Part shown: positions 16,242 through 25,881 of the stretch, piece after piece
Layout: each line of letters begins with the position of its first letter
Position numbering within the stretch: position 1 is the first letter of the stretch
Origin: Chryseobacterium indologenes
GTDB taxonomy: Bacteria; Bacteroidota; Bacteroidia; Flavobacteriales; Weeksellaceae
Direction of reading: 5' to 3'
Length of the DNA: 64,000 nucleotides
NCBI GenBank assembly: GCA_001013295.1
Contig: LAZY01000078.1
Location: 248,001-312,000 of the forward strand
Position numbers and translations under genes: made by a program
The notes under the pieces: model-generated
The model's database searches: none
Seen by the model: the letters and a program-made list of their open reading frames with translations, nothing else
What the model was told of the DNA's origin: nothing

Positions 16242-19175
16242 TTATTCTTTGATAAATCTCTTGCTTATATCTCCGATTTGCAGCATATAAGCACCTTTAA
16301 TCAGATTGCTTACATTGATAGCGCCTCTTTGAAGTTTTCCTGAGTTGATCAGTTTTCCACCCATATCGTAGATTCTGTATTCTTCAGATGTTGTATTAGA
16401 AATATACAGAACTTCTCTTGCCGGGTTAGGGTATACTTTGATGTCTGTGATCAGATCTTTTGTTTCTGAAGCAACAGCTCTTCCTGAAGATGCAATGTTA
16501 ACGGTGTAATCCTCAACCTGTCCATATGTAAATGCTTCACAAGATGAAGTCGGGATCGTGCTGTATTTCATCATCACTCTCATTCTTGTAGCTCCTGCCG
16601 TTGCAGTTGCCGGAATGGTAATGGATCCTGTAACCGGACTGGTTGTAGATCCTGCCTTCGTCCAGGCTAGCTCTCCACTGTCTGTAAAGTTTCCGTTTCC
16701 GTTATAATCGATATAAACAGCGTAAGCTTCGTTATATTTTGTAGAAGTCCAGGTTGGAGTGATAGAAATTGTGTAAGTACTTCCTGCTGTTACATCGGTA
16801 GAAACTGAAGTGAAGTTTTCATAGCCGGCTGTACCTGTAGAAGTATTGTTGATGGTTCCGAATTTTACATTTCCGATTCTCTCATCAGCAGTATTGGATG
16901 CTGAAGAAGAGCAATAAGTTACCGTTCCGCCTCCTGCAAGAGTGGTAACATTTACTGTATTGCTTGAAACGGATGTGTTTCCTGCGGCATCTTTAGCTTT
17001 CACAGTGAAAGAATAAGTAGTAGACGGAGCTAATCCTGTTACGGTATAAGTAGTAGAGGCCGTAGAACCGATCAGTGAAGCATTCATGTACACGTCATAT
17101 CCTGTAACACCTACATTATCTGTAGCGCCTGACCATGAAAGATTAGTGCTTGTAGAAGTCGTGCCCGAAGCAGCAAGGGTAGGTGCTGTAGGAGCAACGG
17201 TGTCAGATGATCCTGAACCTGCGTTTACAGAAATATTGGCATTGTTGACATCAAAGAAGATATGATTGGATCCTTTTACCATAATTCTTCCTGTTGTAGT
17301 AGTAGCATTAGGAATCGTCACAGCCTGCGAACCGTCATTTGGAGTTCCTGCCAATAGAGTAGTCCATGTATTTCCGCTGTCTGTTGACCAAAGAATATCT
17401 ACATTGGCTGTATTCACTCCATTAGCTGTAGTTCCTGCTACATCCCATGTAACGGTTTGTGAACTTCCGCCAGCGTAAGTTGTTGCTGTATTTTGAGAAG
17501 TTACAGCAAATGGTCCCGCAGTAGAATTCACTGTAATGACAGCGTCGTCGGAATTGTTTCCCGAACCTCCGGCTCTGTTATCACGAACTGTAAATCTGAA
17601 GTTTAATGTTCTGGCTACTGAAGAAAGAGCTTCTACGGTAATTTCTGAACCAGCGGTAGTGGTAGCGCCAGTCAGGATGGATGCCATTCTTGGGAAGTAT
17701 CTCACAGGAGAAGTGGTTGGCGTCCAAGATCTGAAGTTAGGTCCTGAAGCTTTTGTTGCACTGGCTGCAGAGCTTGCGCCTGTCTGAGAAGAAGATGCAT
17801 TGTCCATCTGTTCCCAGATATACGTTAAAGAATCTCCGTCTGCATCTGTTCCGGTTCCGGTCAGTACAAATGGTGTTCCTTTCGGAATTGTATAATCTAA
17901 ACCTGCATTGGCTGTTGGAATTGAATTTCCAGTACTTGTATTAACAGAGCAGGTTTTAGCTTTGATATTATTGGTGATTTGTTGGATGCTTATAGCATGG
18001 AAGAATGCATCAGAGTGAGGTTGAACATCCTGGCTGGTAATTCCGGCATATCCCATGATCGTTGAACCTGAACCAGGTTCCATATTGGCTCCTGTTCCTT
18101 CGTTATTCATAGAGAAGGTGTGGTTTCCGCCAAACTGGTGTCCCATTTCATGAGCTACATAGTCGATGTCAAAATTATCTCCCGAAGGAATCGCATCTGC
18201 CGGAGAAGTATATCCACTTCCTTTTGATCCGTTGGTACAGATACAGCCGATACAGCCTGCATTACCTCCACCCCCGGAAGCCCCGAATAAGTGCCCGATG
18301 TCATAATTGGCTTCACCGATGACAGAAGTAAGCGTACTCTGTAGTTGAGAGTTCCAGCTGCTCATTCCTGAAGCGGCAGAATAAGGATCTGTAGAAGCAT
18401 TGGTATAGATCACGGCGTCGTTGTTGGCGATCAGGACCATTCTTGCTGCAAAATCTTTTTCAAAAACCCCGTTTACACGAGTCATGGTGGTGTTCATGGC
18501 TGCAAGTGCCTGTGCTTTTGTCCCTCCGAAATAGGTCGTATATTCTCCTGTACAGGATAACGCCAGTCTAAAGGTTCTCAATTTAGCATCGTCGGCATTA
18601 GGTCTTGCCGTAAGCCCTGAACTGGTTGCGCCTTTTTTGGCTACATCCACTACGGTACACTCAAACTTGCTGAGGTCATCTTTTTTATCAGACTTTTTGT
18701 AGACTACGTACGTGGAGAGGTCTTTGGCATAAGGTTCAATAAATACAGCGGATTTGTCGCCGTAAATTTCCATTGAAGATAGCCCAAGTGGGGAAACGCT
18801 GAAATAAACTGTAGAATTCGGATCATCAAGGCCTTGGCCAACGTAAGATTTGATGTCCGGATATTTTGCTGCCAGTTCCGGGGCAAAATTAGAATTCTCT
18901 CTTACTTTGAAATTTTCCATTCTGCCTTCAGAATTAGGAAAAGAAATGATGATTTCGGATTTTTCGCCGGCTGCCAGTCTTTTAGGTGCTTTGGCAAGAA
19001 CTGTTTTCAATCCTTCAATATTCAGGCTGTACACCTTTGGATTGACGATGCTTGCTTTGTTTTCAAAGATCTCTGAGGAAGCTCTTTTTGAGCTTTCAGA
19101 CCAAAGACGGTCAGTCTGTGCGAAAGAAACACCACTAATAAGGAGCATTCCAATCAGGGTTAATTGTTTTTTCAT
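16242..19175 (-). CDS. Secreted reprolysin-like (M12B-type) metalloprotease with FN3, GEVED and T9SS sorting domains
   Basis: A 977-aa secreted zinc protease. Starting at ATG 19175 gives a clean signal peptide (MKKQLTLIGMLLISGVSFAQ); the frame extends further upstream without support. Order: propeptide (about 20-200), catalytic domain with HEMGHQFGGNH near 345 (HExxHxxGxxH), beta-sandwich regions, a fibronectin type III domain near 660-750, a GEVED domain (YIDYNGNGNFTDSGELAW, FTYGQVEDYTV) and a C-terminal type A T9SS sorting domain (IKVYPNPAREVLYI ... GAYMLQIG ... RFIKE). It should cross the outer membrane by T9SS. Confidence 0.93.
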   Translation of the reverse strand: MKKQLTLIGMLLISGVSFAQTDRLWSESSKRASSEIFENKASIVNPKVYSLNIEGLKTVLAKAPKRLAAGEKSEIIISFPNSEGRMENFKVRENSNFAPELAAKYPDIKSYVGQGLDDPNSTVYFSVSPLGLSSMEIYGDKSAVFIEPYAKDLSTYVVYKKSDKKDDLSKFECTVVDVAKKGATSSGLTARPNADDAKLRTFRLALSCTGEYTTYFGGTKAQALAAMNTTMTRVNGVFEKDFAARMVLIANNDAVIYTNASTDPYSAASGMSSWNSQLQSTLTSVIGEANYDIGHLFGASGGGGNAGCIGCICTNGSKGSGYTSPADAIPSGDNFDIDYVAHEMGHQFGGNHTFSMNNEGTGANMEPGSGSTIMGYAGITSQDVQPHSDAFFHAISIQQITNNIKAKTCSVNTSTGNSIPTANAGLDYTIPKGTPFVLTGTGTDADGDSLTYIWEQMDNASSSQTGASSAASATKASGPNFRSWTPTTSPVRYFPRMASILTGATTTAGSEITVEALSSVARTLNFRFTVRDNRAGGSGNNSDDAVITVNSTAGPFAVTSQNTATTYAGGSSQTVTWDVAGTTANGVNTANVDILWSTDSGNTWTTLLAGTPNDGSQAVTIPNATTTTGRIMVKGSNHIFFDVNNANISVNAGSGSSDTVAPTAPTLAASGTTSTSTNLSWSGATDNVGVTGYDVYMNASLIGSTASTTYTVTGLAPSTTYSFTVKAKDAAGNTSVSSNTVNVTTLAGGGTVTYCSSSASNTADERIGNVKFGTINNTSTGTAGYENFTSVSTDVTAGSTYTISITPTWTSTKYNEAYAVYIDYNGNGNFTDSGELAWTKAGSTTSPVTGSITIPATATAGATRMRVMMKYSTIPTSSCEAFTYGQVEDYTVNIASSGRAVASETKDLITDIKVYPNPAREVLYISNTTSEEYRIYDMGGKLINSGKLQRGAINVSNLIKGAYMLQIGDISKRFIKE

Positions 19176-19529
19176 ATTAAATACAAGTTTTGATTGTGGA
19201 ATATCAAAGCTAATAAAAAATACGTTACGGAAATCAAAAATATTTAAGATTATTTTTGATTTTATATTTAAAATATTATGCAATGCATTGAATATAATTG
19301 AATAAGCTTATTAATAAAAGAAAAACTAAAATGTTTAATGGAATAATCTATTGGTAAAAATTCAAATCAATGTGATATTTTTATTAATTTCTACGATTGA
19401 GACAATGGTTTTTATAGGAATTTTTGAAAATGATGATATAAAATCAAGATTTTTTTTGATACTTAAATGTCTGTTTTTTGTTTGTCAGTGAACATCATCA
19501 AATTTTCGGTTTAATTATAAAAATTAAAA
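19176..19529. other. AT-rich spacer upstream of the protease
   Basis: No credible coding frame. Long A/T runs and no repeat. It presumably holds the protease promoter; no clear TAnnTTTG box was found. Confidence 0.45.
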
Positions 19530-19556
19530 AGGCTGTTTCAAAAAGTGAAACAGCCT
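19530..19556 (-). terminator. Terminator of the acyl-CoA dehydrogenase-DinB transcript
   Basis: A perfect 11-bp stem (19530-19540 with 19546-19556), 5-base loop, and a T-rich stretch on the minus strand. Confidence 0.75.
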
Positions 19557-19579
19557 CATTCTATTATGATAATAGTCAA

Positions 19580-20077
19580 TTACATTTTGTCATCAGCAGT
19601 AGGCCCATACAATCCGGGAACCGCATTTCCTGTCGATCTTAAATAAACGACCAATTCGCCTCTGTGATGGTACAAATGATTGTACAGAAAACCTCTCACC
19701 ACCTGGATTCTTGGAGAAGGAGGGAATAGAATATTTCCATTCATTTCCATTTTCCATTCGTTGAAGTAAGTGGATTCATCAGAGTTTTCCAGCACTTTCT
19801 GTGCTTTGGCAACATTTTCTTCAAATTTAGCAACGATATTTTCAGCTTTGGAAATATCTCCTTTATCATACGCGTATTCCCCCATATCAAAAGTATCCTG
19901 ATTGAAGGTAGGTTCATACCAGTTGTAGACCTCTGCAATATGAGAAGCAAGCTGCCCGGTAGTCCAGTTCTTTTCAGACGGTTTCCAGTCCAGAGCGCTG
20001 TCAGGGATTGCTTTTAAAATTTTTCTGGTGTTTTCCGCTTCATGCAGAAACTCACCTAAAAGTGCCTGTTTAATCAT
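19580..20077 (-). CDS. DinB family protein
   Basis: A 165-aa four-helix DinB/YfiT-type protein. Candidate metal histidines lie in GQLASHIAEVYNW (His near 45) and NHLYHHRGELVVYLR (about 134-148), and the family tail VPGLYGP is present. Members are putative metal-dependent thiol transferases or hydrolases; the substrate is unknown. It lies 17 bp downstream of the acyl-CoA dehydrogenase gene and probably shares its transcript. Confidence 0.85.
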   Translation of the reverse strand: MIKQALLGEFLHEAENTRKILKAIPDSALDWKPSEKNWTTGQLASHIAEVYNWYEPTFNQDTFDMGEYAYDKGDISKAENIVAKFEENVAKAQKVLENSDESTYFNEWKMEMNGNILFPPSPRIQVVRGFLYNHLYHHRGELVVYLRSTGNAVPGLYGPTADDKM

Positions 20078-20094
20078 CTGTATTGAATTTTAGG

Positions 20095-21234
20095 TTATTT
20101 TGTAATATCTCTTCCGATCACCAGTCTCTGGATTTCAGAAGTTCCCTCACCAATTGTACAAAGTTTTGAATCTCTGTAGTATTTTTCTGCAGGGAAGTCT
20201 TTAGTATAGCCGTAACCTCCGAAAATCTGAACAGCATTGTTTGCAATTCTTACACATGCTTCGGAAGCGTATAATTTTGCCATAGCACCTTCTTTCGTCA
20301 TTTTCTGCTTAGCATTTTTCAAGGTAGACGCTCTTTGGATCAAAAGTTCTGCAGCATCAATTTCAGTTGCCATATCAGCAAGCATAAAGTTGATCGCCTG
20401 GAATTCAGAAATTGATTTTCCGAACTGGTGTCTTTCTTTAGCGTATTTTAAGGCTGCTTTATAAGCTCCTCTTGCAGTTCCTAAACTCAAAGCTGCAATA
20501 GAGATTCTTCCACCGTCCAAAATTTTCATCGCCTGTTTGAAACCTTCTCCTACTTCTCCTAAACGGTGAGAATCCGGTACGCGAACGTTGTCGAAAATCA
20601 ATTCTGCGGTTTCTGAAGCACGCATTCCTAATTTATTTTCTTTTTTCCCTGAAGTAAAACCAGGCATTCCTTTTTCTAAAACAAAAGCGGTAGAGTTATT
20701 CTTAGCTCCTTTTTCGCCTGTTCTTGTCATAACTACGGCAATATCTCCCGAAATAGCGTGAGTAATGAAGTTTTTAGCACCGTTGATGATCCAGTCATCA
20801 CCATCTTTCACTGCAGTAGTAGACATTCCTCCTGAGTCTGAACCAGTGTTGTGCTCTGTTAATCCCCATGCTCCGATTACTTTTCCGGTAGCTAATTGAG
20901 GTAGCCATTTATTTTTCTGTTCTTCGTTTCCAAACTCATAGATATGGTTGGTACAAAGTGAATTGTGCGCTGCTACAGAAAGACCAATTGAAGGGTCTAC
21001 CTGAGAAATTTCATCAAGAATAGCAACATATTCGTGATAGCCTAAGCCGGAACCTCCATATTGTTCAGGAACTACGATACCCATAAAGCCCATTTCTCCC
21101 AATTGGTGAAATAAGTCTTTTGGGAAAGTCTGGCTTTCATCCCATTCCATAATATTCGGTCGGATATTCTTCTCTGCAAATTCTCTAGCTGTCTCCGCTA
21201 TCATTTTGATGTTGTCAATAGTCTCTGTATTCAT
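20095..21234 (-). CDS. Acyl-CoA dehydrogenase
   Basis: FAD-dependent alpha,beta-oxidation of acyl-CoA thioesters. The start at ATG 21234 (MNTETIDN) gives 379 aa, the usual length. Signatures: WGLTEHNTGSDSGGM (FAD/substrate loop, near 130), NGAKNFITHA, RHQFGKSISEFQAI, NAVQIFGGYGYTKDFP, and IGEGTSEIQRLVIGR with the catalytic-base glutamate of short/medium-chain enzymes. Chain-length specificity cannot be read. The DinB gene follows. Confidence 0.93.
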   Translation of the reverse strand: MNTETIDNIKMIAETAREFAEKNIRPNIMEWDESQTFPKDLFHQLGEMGFMGIVVPEQYGGSGLGYHEYVAILDEISQVDPSIGLSVAAHNSLCTNHIYEFGNEEQKNKWLPQLATGKVIGAWGLTEHNTGSDSGGMSTTAVKDGDDWIINGAKNFITHAISGDIAVVMTRTGEKGAKNNSTAFVLEKGMPGFTSGKKENKLGMRASETAELIFDNVRVPDSHRLGEVGEGFKQAMKILDGGRISIAALSLGTARGAYKAALKYAKERHQFGKSISEFQAINFMLADMATEIDAAELLIQRASTLKNAKQKMTKEGAMAKLYASEACVRIANNAVQIFGGYGYTKDFPAEKYYRDSKLCTIGEGTSEIQRLVIGRDITK

Positions 21235-21424
21235 ATAGATAATAGTTAGTTCCCAAAGATAACCAAATTGGCGGAATGCTAAAAAAATTATTTCATCCAT
21301 AGTGTTTCATCCACAATATTTTAATTTTCAATTTTTTATATTTTCACTTTTAATGTTTTATTAATAAAATATTCGGTGTTTCGCGCGTTTTATTTCACTA
21401 ATTTAGTCGCCCAATTTTTAAGGC

Positions 21425-23353
21425 ATGAAAAAAATTCTACTTCCTATTATTTTAATTTCCTCTTCTATTTCTGCACAGATTCCTGCAGGATATTACGACG
21501 GAACGACGGGACTTACAGGTTATGCACTGAAAACCAAACTTCATGATATTATTTCTCAGAAGAATATCAACTGGCATTATGATGGGATTCAGCTCTTTTA
21601 TACACAGACTGATCTGGACAAATACTATGACCATGATTCCAGCAATACAGAGTATTTACTGGATATTTATTCTGAAATTCCTACAGGACCGGATTCATAT
21701 GAATATATTGTTAGTCAGTTAGGCGGAGGAAGTACTGAAGGTTCCGGATACAATAAGGAGCATATGATGCCACAGAGTACATTTACCACGATTTGGTATG
21801 AAAACAATAAGAAGAGGACCATCAGTGATTACCCTATGTTTTCAGATTTGAATTTTATCATACCTGCTGATGCCAGAATCAATCAGCTAAGAAGCAACTA
21901 TCCTTACGGTATAGCAGGCACTACTAATTATTATACTTTTACCAATACTTCGAAAATATCTAAGTCTGCCATTCCTAATTATCCTTATACAGGAAGAGTA
22001 TATGAGCCTATTGATGAATTCAAAGGAGATATTGCAAGATCTTTATTGTATTTTGCTGTAAGATATGAAGGCAAATTTGGTTCGTTTAATACGGCATACA
22101 GTACATCTACAAATATAAATCCTACAACAGATCAGTGTCCGCTTGACGGAACGGAAGAAAGGGCAATGGATCTTCCTTATATTGAAATGCTGAAACAGTG
22201 GAATGCTGCAGATCCTGTTTCACAAAGAGAAATTGACCGGAATAATGCGATATATGGAATACAAAACAACAGAAATCCGTTCATTGATCATCCTGAATGG
22301 GTAAACATGATTTGGTCAGAAACACCGGATGCGATAGCACCTACGGCACCGGGATCATTGACTTCAACTCAACAGAGTGCTTATTTCGTTAATCTCAACT
22401 GGACTGCTTCACCCGAAACGGATGTTTTAGGGTATAAAATTTATATGAATGGTGCGGCAACTCCTGTTGCAACAACTAAGAATACCTCTATAAGTATAGA
22501 TCACCTGGATCCGTCTACCACTTATACTTTTACAGTAAAAGCTTATGACAAAGGCTATCTGGAGTCTCCGGTTAGTAATACCGTAACAGCTTCTACTATT
22601 GCATCAGACACTTATGCTAAAGATCTTATCATTACAAAATATATCTCCGGTACAAATACTCAAACGGTGAGTAATAATGCTCTTGAAATTACCAATAGGA
22701 CTGGGCATGAAGTGAACCTGAATGACTATAGAATCAATATCCTGCTTAAGAATTCTCAAGGGAATTACTATCGGGCCGACACCTATGAGCTGGAAGGTAA
22801 AGTAGGCAATAATGAAACTTTCGTTATTTTGAATCCTAACTCCACATTATCATGCTATACCAATAGCCAGGCGAGATTTGTAACGTCTTCAGATCCTATG
22901 ACTTTCAAAGGAGACAATTATGTAGAGCTTGCTTATAATGAATTTGTAACCGTGGATGCTATTGGAACCAAATATGTAGCCAATACGAATGGCAATGTTT
23001 CATTGTACAGAAAAACCAATATCAGTCATCCGGCTACTACATTCAATATCAGTGAATGGGATTCTTATCCGTCTAATTACTGTCAGAACCTTGGAACCCT
23101 GTCTACTTCAGAACTGATTGCTTCTGTTGATAAAGAAATTAAGATCTATCCGAATCCTGTTTATGAAAACATCTATGTGAGCGGAGATATAGAAAAGGTA
23201 CAGGTAGCTCAAATCCTTGATTTTTCAGGTAAAGTAATCTATACTGAGAAAAATCCGTTTAGAAACAAGAAAAATATTTCTGTACAGGGAATTCCGACAG
23301 GAATGTATATGCTTAAACTGGATGATCAGGTAAAACAGTTTATTAAAAAGTAA
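21425..23353 (+). CDS. Secreted endonuclease I family nuclease with FN3, lamin-tail-like and T9SS sorting domains
   Basis: A 642-aa secreted nuclease. Signal peptide 1-17 (ISSSISAQ). The endonuclease I core (about 20-290) shows YNKEHMMPQSTF (His-Me motif, near 113), DLNFIIPADARINQLRSNYPY and RNPFIDHPEWV. An FN3 domain follows (about 300-390), then a lamin-tail-like beta domain (ITKYISGTNTQ ... LEITNRTGHEVNLNDY) and a C-terminal type A sorting domain (IKIYPNPVYENIYV ... MYMLKLDD ... FIKK). Likely role: extracellular nucleic acid degradation. Confidence 0.92.
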   Translation: MKKILLPIILISSSISAQIPAGYYDGTTGLTGYALKTKLHDIISQKNINWHYDGIQLFYTQTDLDKYYDHDSSNTEYLLDIYSEIPTGPDSYEYIVSQLGGGSTEGSGYNKEHMMPQSTFTTIWYENNKKRTISDYPMFSDLNFIIPADARINQLRSNYPYGIAGTTNYYTFTNTSKISKSAIPNYPYTGRVYEPIDEFKGDIARSLLYFAVRYEGKFGSFNTAYSTSTNINPTTDQCPLDGTEERAMDLPYIEMLKQWNAADPVSQREIDRNNAIYGIQNNRNPFIDHPEWVNMIWSETPDAIAPTAPGSLTSTQQSAYFVNLNWTASPETDVLGYKIYMNGAATPVATTKNTSISIDHLDPSTTYTFTVKAYDKGYLESPVSNTVTASTIASDTYAKDLIITKYISGTNTQTVSNNALEITNRTGHEVNLNDYRINILLKNSQGNYYRADTYELEGKVGNNETFVILNPNSTLSCYTNSQARFVTSSDPMTFKGDNYVELAYNEFVTVDAIGTKYVANTNGNVSLYRKTNISHPATTFNISEWDSYPSNYCQNLGTLSTSELIASVDKEIKIYPNPVYENIYVSGDIEKVQVAQILDFSGKVIYTEKNPFRNKKNISVQGIPTGMYMLKLDDQVKQFIKK

Positions 23354-23393
23354 GGCTCAACCTCGACAGTTTTTTTAACCTGTCAAAGTTATT

Positions 23394-23480
23394 AGCCCTG
23401 ATAGTAGCGGTTACCCCACAGCGAGCAGTGGGAAAGACAGGAGCGAGGAGTATGAGCGGATAGCAGGAAAAAGCTCCTCG
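23394..23480 (+). ncRNA. Structured intergenic element resembling the Flavo-1 RNA motif
   Basis: The stretch from AGCCCTGATAGTAGCGG to AGCAGGAAAAAGCTCCTCG has a CCCAC/GTGGG hairpin (23414-23431) and an outer pairing CCTG...CAGG. Very similar blocks are common between Flavobacteriia genes and, as I recall it, this corresponds to the Flavo-1 structured RNA motif. Strand and identity need a covariance-model search. Confidence 0.45.
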
Positions 23481-23609
23481 AATAAAAAAAAACAATAAAA
23501 AGTTGAGTTAATATTCAATCATGGTAAAAAAAATCACATTATTTTACCTTTTTGCCATTTTACGATTTTGCCTAAGGCCTTAAAAACCTTATGTTTACTA
23601 CATCATCGA

Positions 23610-23691
23610 TATAAGCAGATTCACTAATAATCAATATCTATAAGTGTTTCTGCTTATATTTTTTATTTATAAGTAATTATGCTTATATTTG
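23610..23691 (+). promoter_or_regulatory. Operator repeats and promoter of the satD-type operon
   Basis: Two palindromes with arms TATAAG/CTTATA lie at 23639-23658 and 23668-23687, 29 bp apart, and a half-site TATAAGCAG lies at 23610-23618. The second overlaps a perfect -7 box TATATTTG (23684-23691) whose transcript would begin at or next to the ATG at 23696, so the mRNA may be leaderless. The arrangement suggests repression, plausibly by the gene's own HTH product. Confidence 0.55.
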
Positions 23692-23695
23692 CAGT

Positions 23696-24301
23696 ATGAT
23701 AGCGGTCATTACCGGTGATATTATAAATTCACAGCATGCGGACACAGAAGTTTGGATTACCAGACTTAAAAATCTTCTCGAAACCTGGGGGAGCGCTCCT
23801 TACACATGGGAGATCTACAGGGGAGACGAGTTTCAGTTCAAATGTAGTATTGACTCTGTTTTCTGGCATTTTCTAGCCATAAAATCTCTTATTAAAAGTC
23901 AGGAAAACCTGGATGTAAGAATGGCCATAGGCATAGGTGAAGAGAGTTTTTCTTCTGAAAAGATCACTGAATCTAATGGTACTGCTTACGTAAATTCCGG
24001 TAGATTACTGAATGATCTGAAAAGCGACGGGCATACTGTTGCGATCAAAACATCCAGTGATGCGGTAGACAGAGATCTCAATATCCTGTTGAAATGGTCT
24101 TCCAAGGACTTTGATAACTGGACGATGGCTACTGCAGAAATCATTCATGAGATGATCATGAACAAGGATATAACCCAGGAAGATCTTGCCAAAAGATTTG
24201 CTATTTCACAGTCTTCTATCAGCCAGAGACTGAAGCGAGCCAACTATGAGCTCATCGTGGAAACCAACCAGTATTTCAGAAAGAAAATCTCAGAACTATA
24301 G
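23696..24301 (+). CDS. SatD family protein with C-terminal HTH
   Basis: A 201-aa protein of the SatD family: N-terminal nucleotide-cyclase-like fold (MIAVITGDIINSQ, YRGDEFQFKC near 42, VRMAIGIGEE near 75) and a C-terminal helix-turn-helix (TQEDLAKRFAISQSSISQRL, about 161-180). Molecular role unknown; the HTH and the adjacent palindromes suggest autoregulation. Two bases separate it from the DUF3307 gene, a conserved pairing. Confidence 0.82.
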   Translation: MIAVITGDIINSQHADTEVWITRLKNLLETWGSAPYTWEIYRGDEFQFKCSIDSVFWHFLAIKSLIKSQENLDVRMAIGIGEESFSSEKITESNGTAYVNSGRLLNDLKSDGHTVAIKTSSDAVDRDLNILLKWSSKDFDNWTMATAEIIHEMIMNKDITQEDLAKRFAISQSSISQRLKRANYELIVETNQYFRKKISEL

Positions 24302-24303
24302 GC

Positions 24304-24999
24304 ATGATCTTTATCAAACTCATATTGGCACATCTACTCGGAGATTTTATACTTCAGCCAAATTCATGGGTTGCTGATAAGGAGAACTATAAACTGAAAA
24401 GTAAATATTTATACTTTCATATTCTGATTCACACCGTTTTAAGCTTTATTTTTCTTTGGGATTTACAGCTATGGTGGGTTGCTGTTTTGGTGGGAATCAC
24501 CCATTACATCATTGATGCTGCAAAGCTGAGTTTCCAAACCGTAAAGACAAAGAAAAAATGGTTTTTCATCGATCAGCTGCTGCATGTTTTAGTGATTGCA
24601 GGAGTTTCTTTTTATTTCGGTGAATTTGATTTCAGCTTTTTGCAAAATCAGGAATTTTTGAAAATACTTATGGCAGCTTTGTTTCTGACGACGCCGGCCT
24701 CTATTTTCATCAGGCTCCTTTTATCATCCTGGACACCTGCTCCGGATGGGCCCAACACGATTCAAACCGAATCTTTATCAAGTGCCGGAAAATATATCGG
24801 AATTTTAGAACGTCTGCTGGTTTTTACCTTTATTATGGTGAATCACTGGGAAGGCGTAGGTTTCATGGTCGCTGCCAAATCTGTTTTCAGATTCAGTGAT
24901 CTTGCACAGGCAAAACAGAGAAAGCTCACAGAATATGTATTGATTGGTACACTGCTGAGTTTTGGACTGGCTGTCTTAACAGGAATAATAATAAAATAA
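24304..24999 (+). CDS. DUF3307 membrane protein
   Basis: A 231-aa integral membrane protein with about six hydrophobic segments. The family signature is the N-terminal LLGDFILQPNSWVADKE (about 12-28), followed by HILIHTVLSF and ITHYIIDAAK, with histidines and aspartates inside membrane segments. Function unknown. Translated directly behind the SatD-type protein, with which this family is typically paired. Confidence 0.85.
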   Translation: MIFIKLILAHLLGDFILQPNSWVADKENYKLKSKYLYFHILIHTVLSFIFLWDLQLWWVAVLVGITHYIIDAAKLSFQTVKTKKKWFFIDQLLHVLVIAGVSFYFGEFDFSFLQNQEFLKILMAALFLTTPASIFIRLLLSSWTPAPDGPNTIQTESLSSAGKYIGILERLLVFTFIMVNHWEGVGFMVAAKSVFRFSDLAQAKQRKLTEYVLIGTLLSFGLAVLTGIIIK

Positions 25000-25035
25000 A
25001 TCAATAAATCTAACTACAATTTAGAAAGTAAAATT

Positions 25036-25758
25036 ATGAGTCAAAAGAAAGAAATGTTGTACGAGGGGAAAGCAAAACAGGTATTTGCAACCGATAATCC
25101 TGATGAAGTAGTAGTACGTTTCAAAGACGATGCTACAGCATTTAACGCTCAAAAGAAAGGTCAGGTAGACCTGAAAGGAGAAATGAACAATGCGATCACT
25201 ACTCTTATTTTTGAATACTTAAATGAAAAAGGGATCAAAACTCATTTCATCAAACAATTGGACGAAAGAGAGCAATTGGTAAGAAAAGTATCAATCATTC
25301 CTTTGGAAATGGTGGTAAGAAACTATTCTGCAGGAAGTATGGCCCAAAGATTAGGAGTGGAAGAAGGAATCAAATCTCCGGTAACGATCTTCGACATCTG
25401 CTATAAAAAAGACGAATTGGGAGATCCGCTTATTAACGATCACCACGCTGTTTTCTTAGGGGCTGCCACTTATGAAGAGCTTGACGAAATGTATGAACTT
25501 ACTTCAGATATTAACGAAATCCTTATCGACCTGTTTGACAAGATCAATATCATTCTGGTAGATTTCAAAATCGAATTGGGTAAAACTTCTGACGGTGAGA
25601 TCATTTTAGCAGACGAAATTTCTCCTGATACTTGCAGACTTTGGGATAAAGATACGATGAAGAAACTGGACAAAGACAGATTCAGAAGAGATTTAGGAGA
25701 AGTAACTGAGGCGTATGTGGAAATCTACAACCGTCTTAAGAATCTTTTACAGAAATAA
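25036..25758 (+). CDS. purC: SAICAR synthase (purine biosynthesis)
   Basis: Joins aspartate to CAIR with ATP. The 240-aa protein is standard: LYEGKAKQVFAT at the N-terminus, FKDDATAFNAQKKG, VSIIPLEMVVRNYSAGSMAQ near 90, LADEISPDTCRLWD near 195. It is 123 bp upstream of purF in the same direction. Confidence 0.97.
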   Translation: MSQKKEMLYEGKAKQVFATDNPDEVVVRFKDDATAFNAQKKGQVDLKGEMNNAITTLIFEYLNEKGIKTHFIKQLDEREQLVRKVSIIPLEMVVRNYSAGSMAQRLGVEEGIKSPVTIFDICYKKDELGDPLINDHHAVFLGAATYEELDEMYELTSDINEILIDLFDKINIILVDFKIELGKTSDGEIILADEISPDTCRLWDKDTMKKLDKDRFRRDLGEVTEAYVEIYNRLKNLLQK

Positions 25759-25881
25759 GATTTCAGATGCTGGATATCAGCACCGAAAAATACTTTGTTA
25801 GTTTAAAACAAAATTAAAATTTGAAGTTAGTTTTTAGTCTGAAATCTGAAATCTGACTTCTAAGATCTACAATTAGAAAAA
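25759..25881. repeat. purC-purF spacer with short inverted and direct repeats
   Basis: GATTTCAGAT next to the purC stop is inverted and repeated as the tandem TCTGAAATC copies near 25837-25856. It could fold into a hairpin between the two pur genes. No clear terminator T run. Confidence 0.4.

Larger units (their letters stand above)
23354..23695. other. Spacer with an RNA-like element and the satD control region
   Basis: After a weak hairpin (GACAG/CTGTC, 23365-23384), 23394-23480 holds a conserved-looking structured element. 23490-23600 is AT-rich with nothing recognisable, and 23610-23691 carries operator-like repeats and a promoter box for the satD-type gene. No coding frame. Confidence 0.6.

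Noticed and set aside
16242..19175. Alternative start upstream at 19283 for the protease
   Set aside because: The extra 36 residues are low-complexity and would bury the clean signal peptide that begins at 19175.
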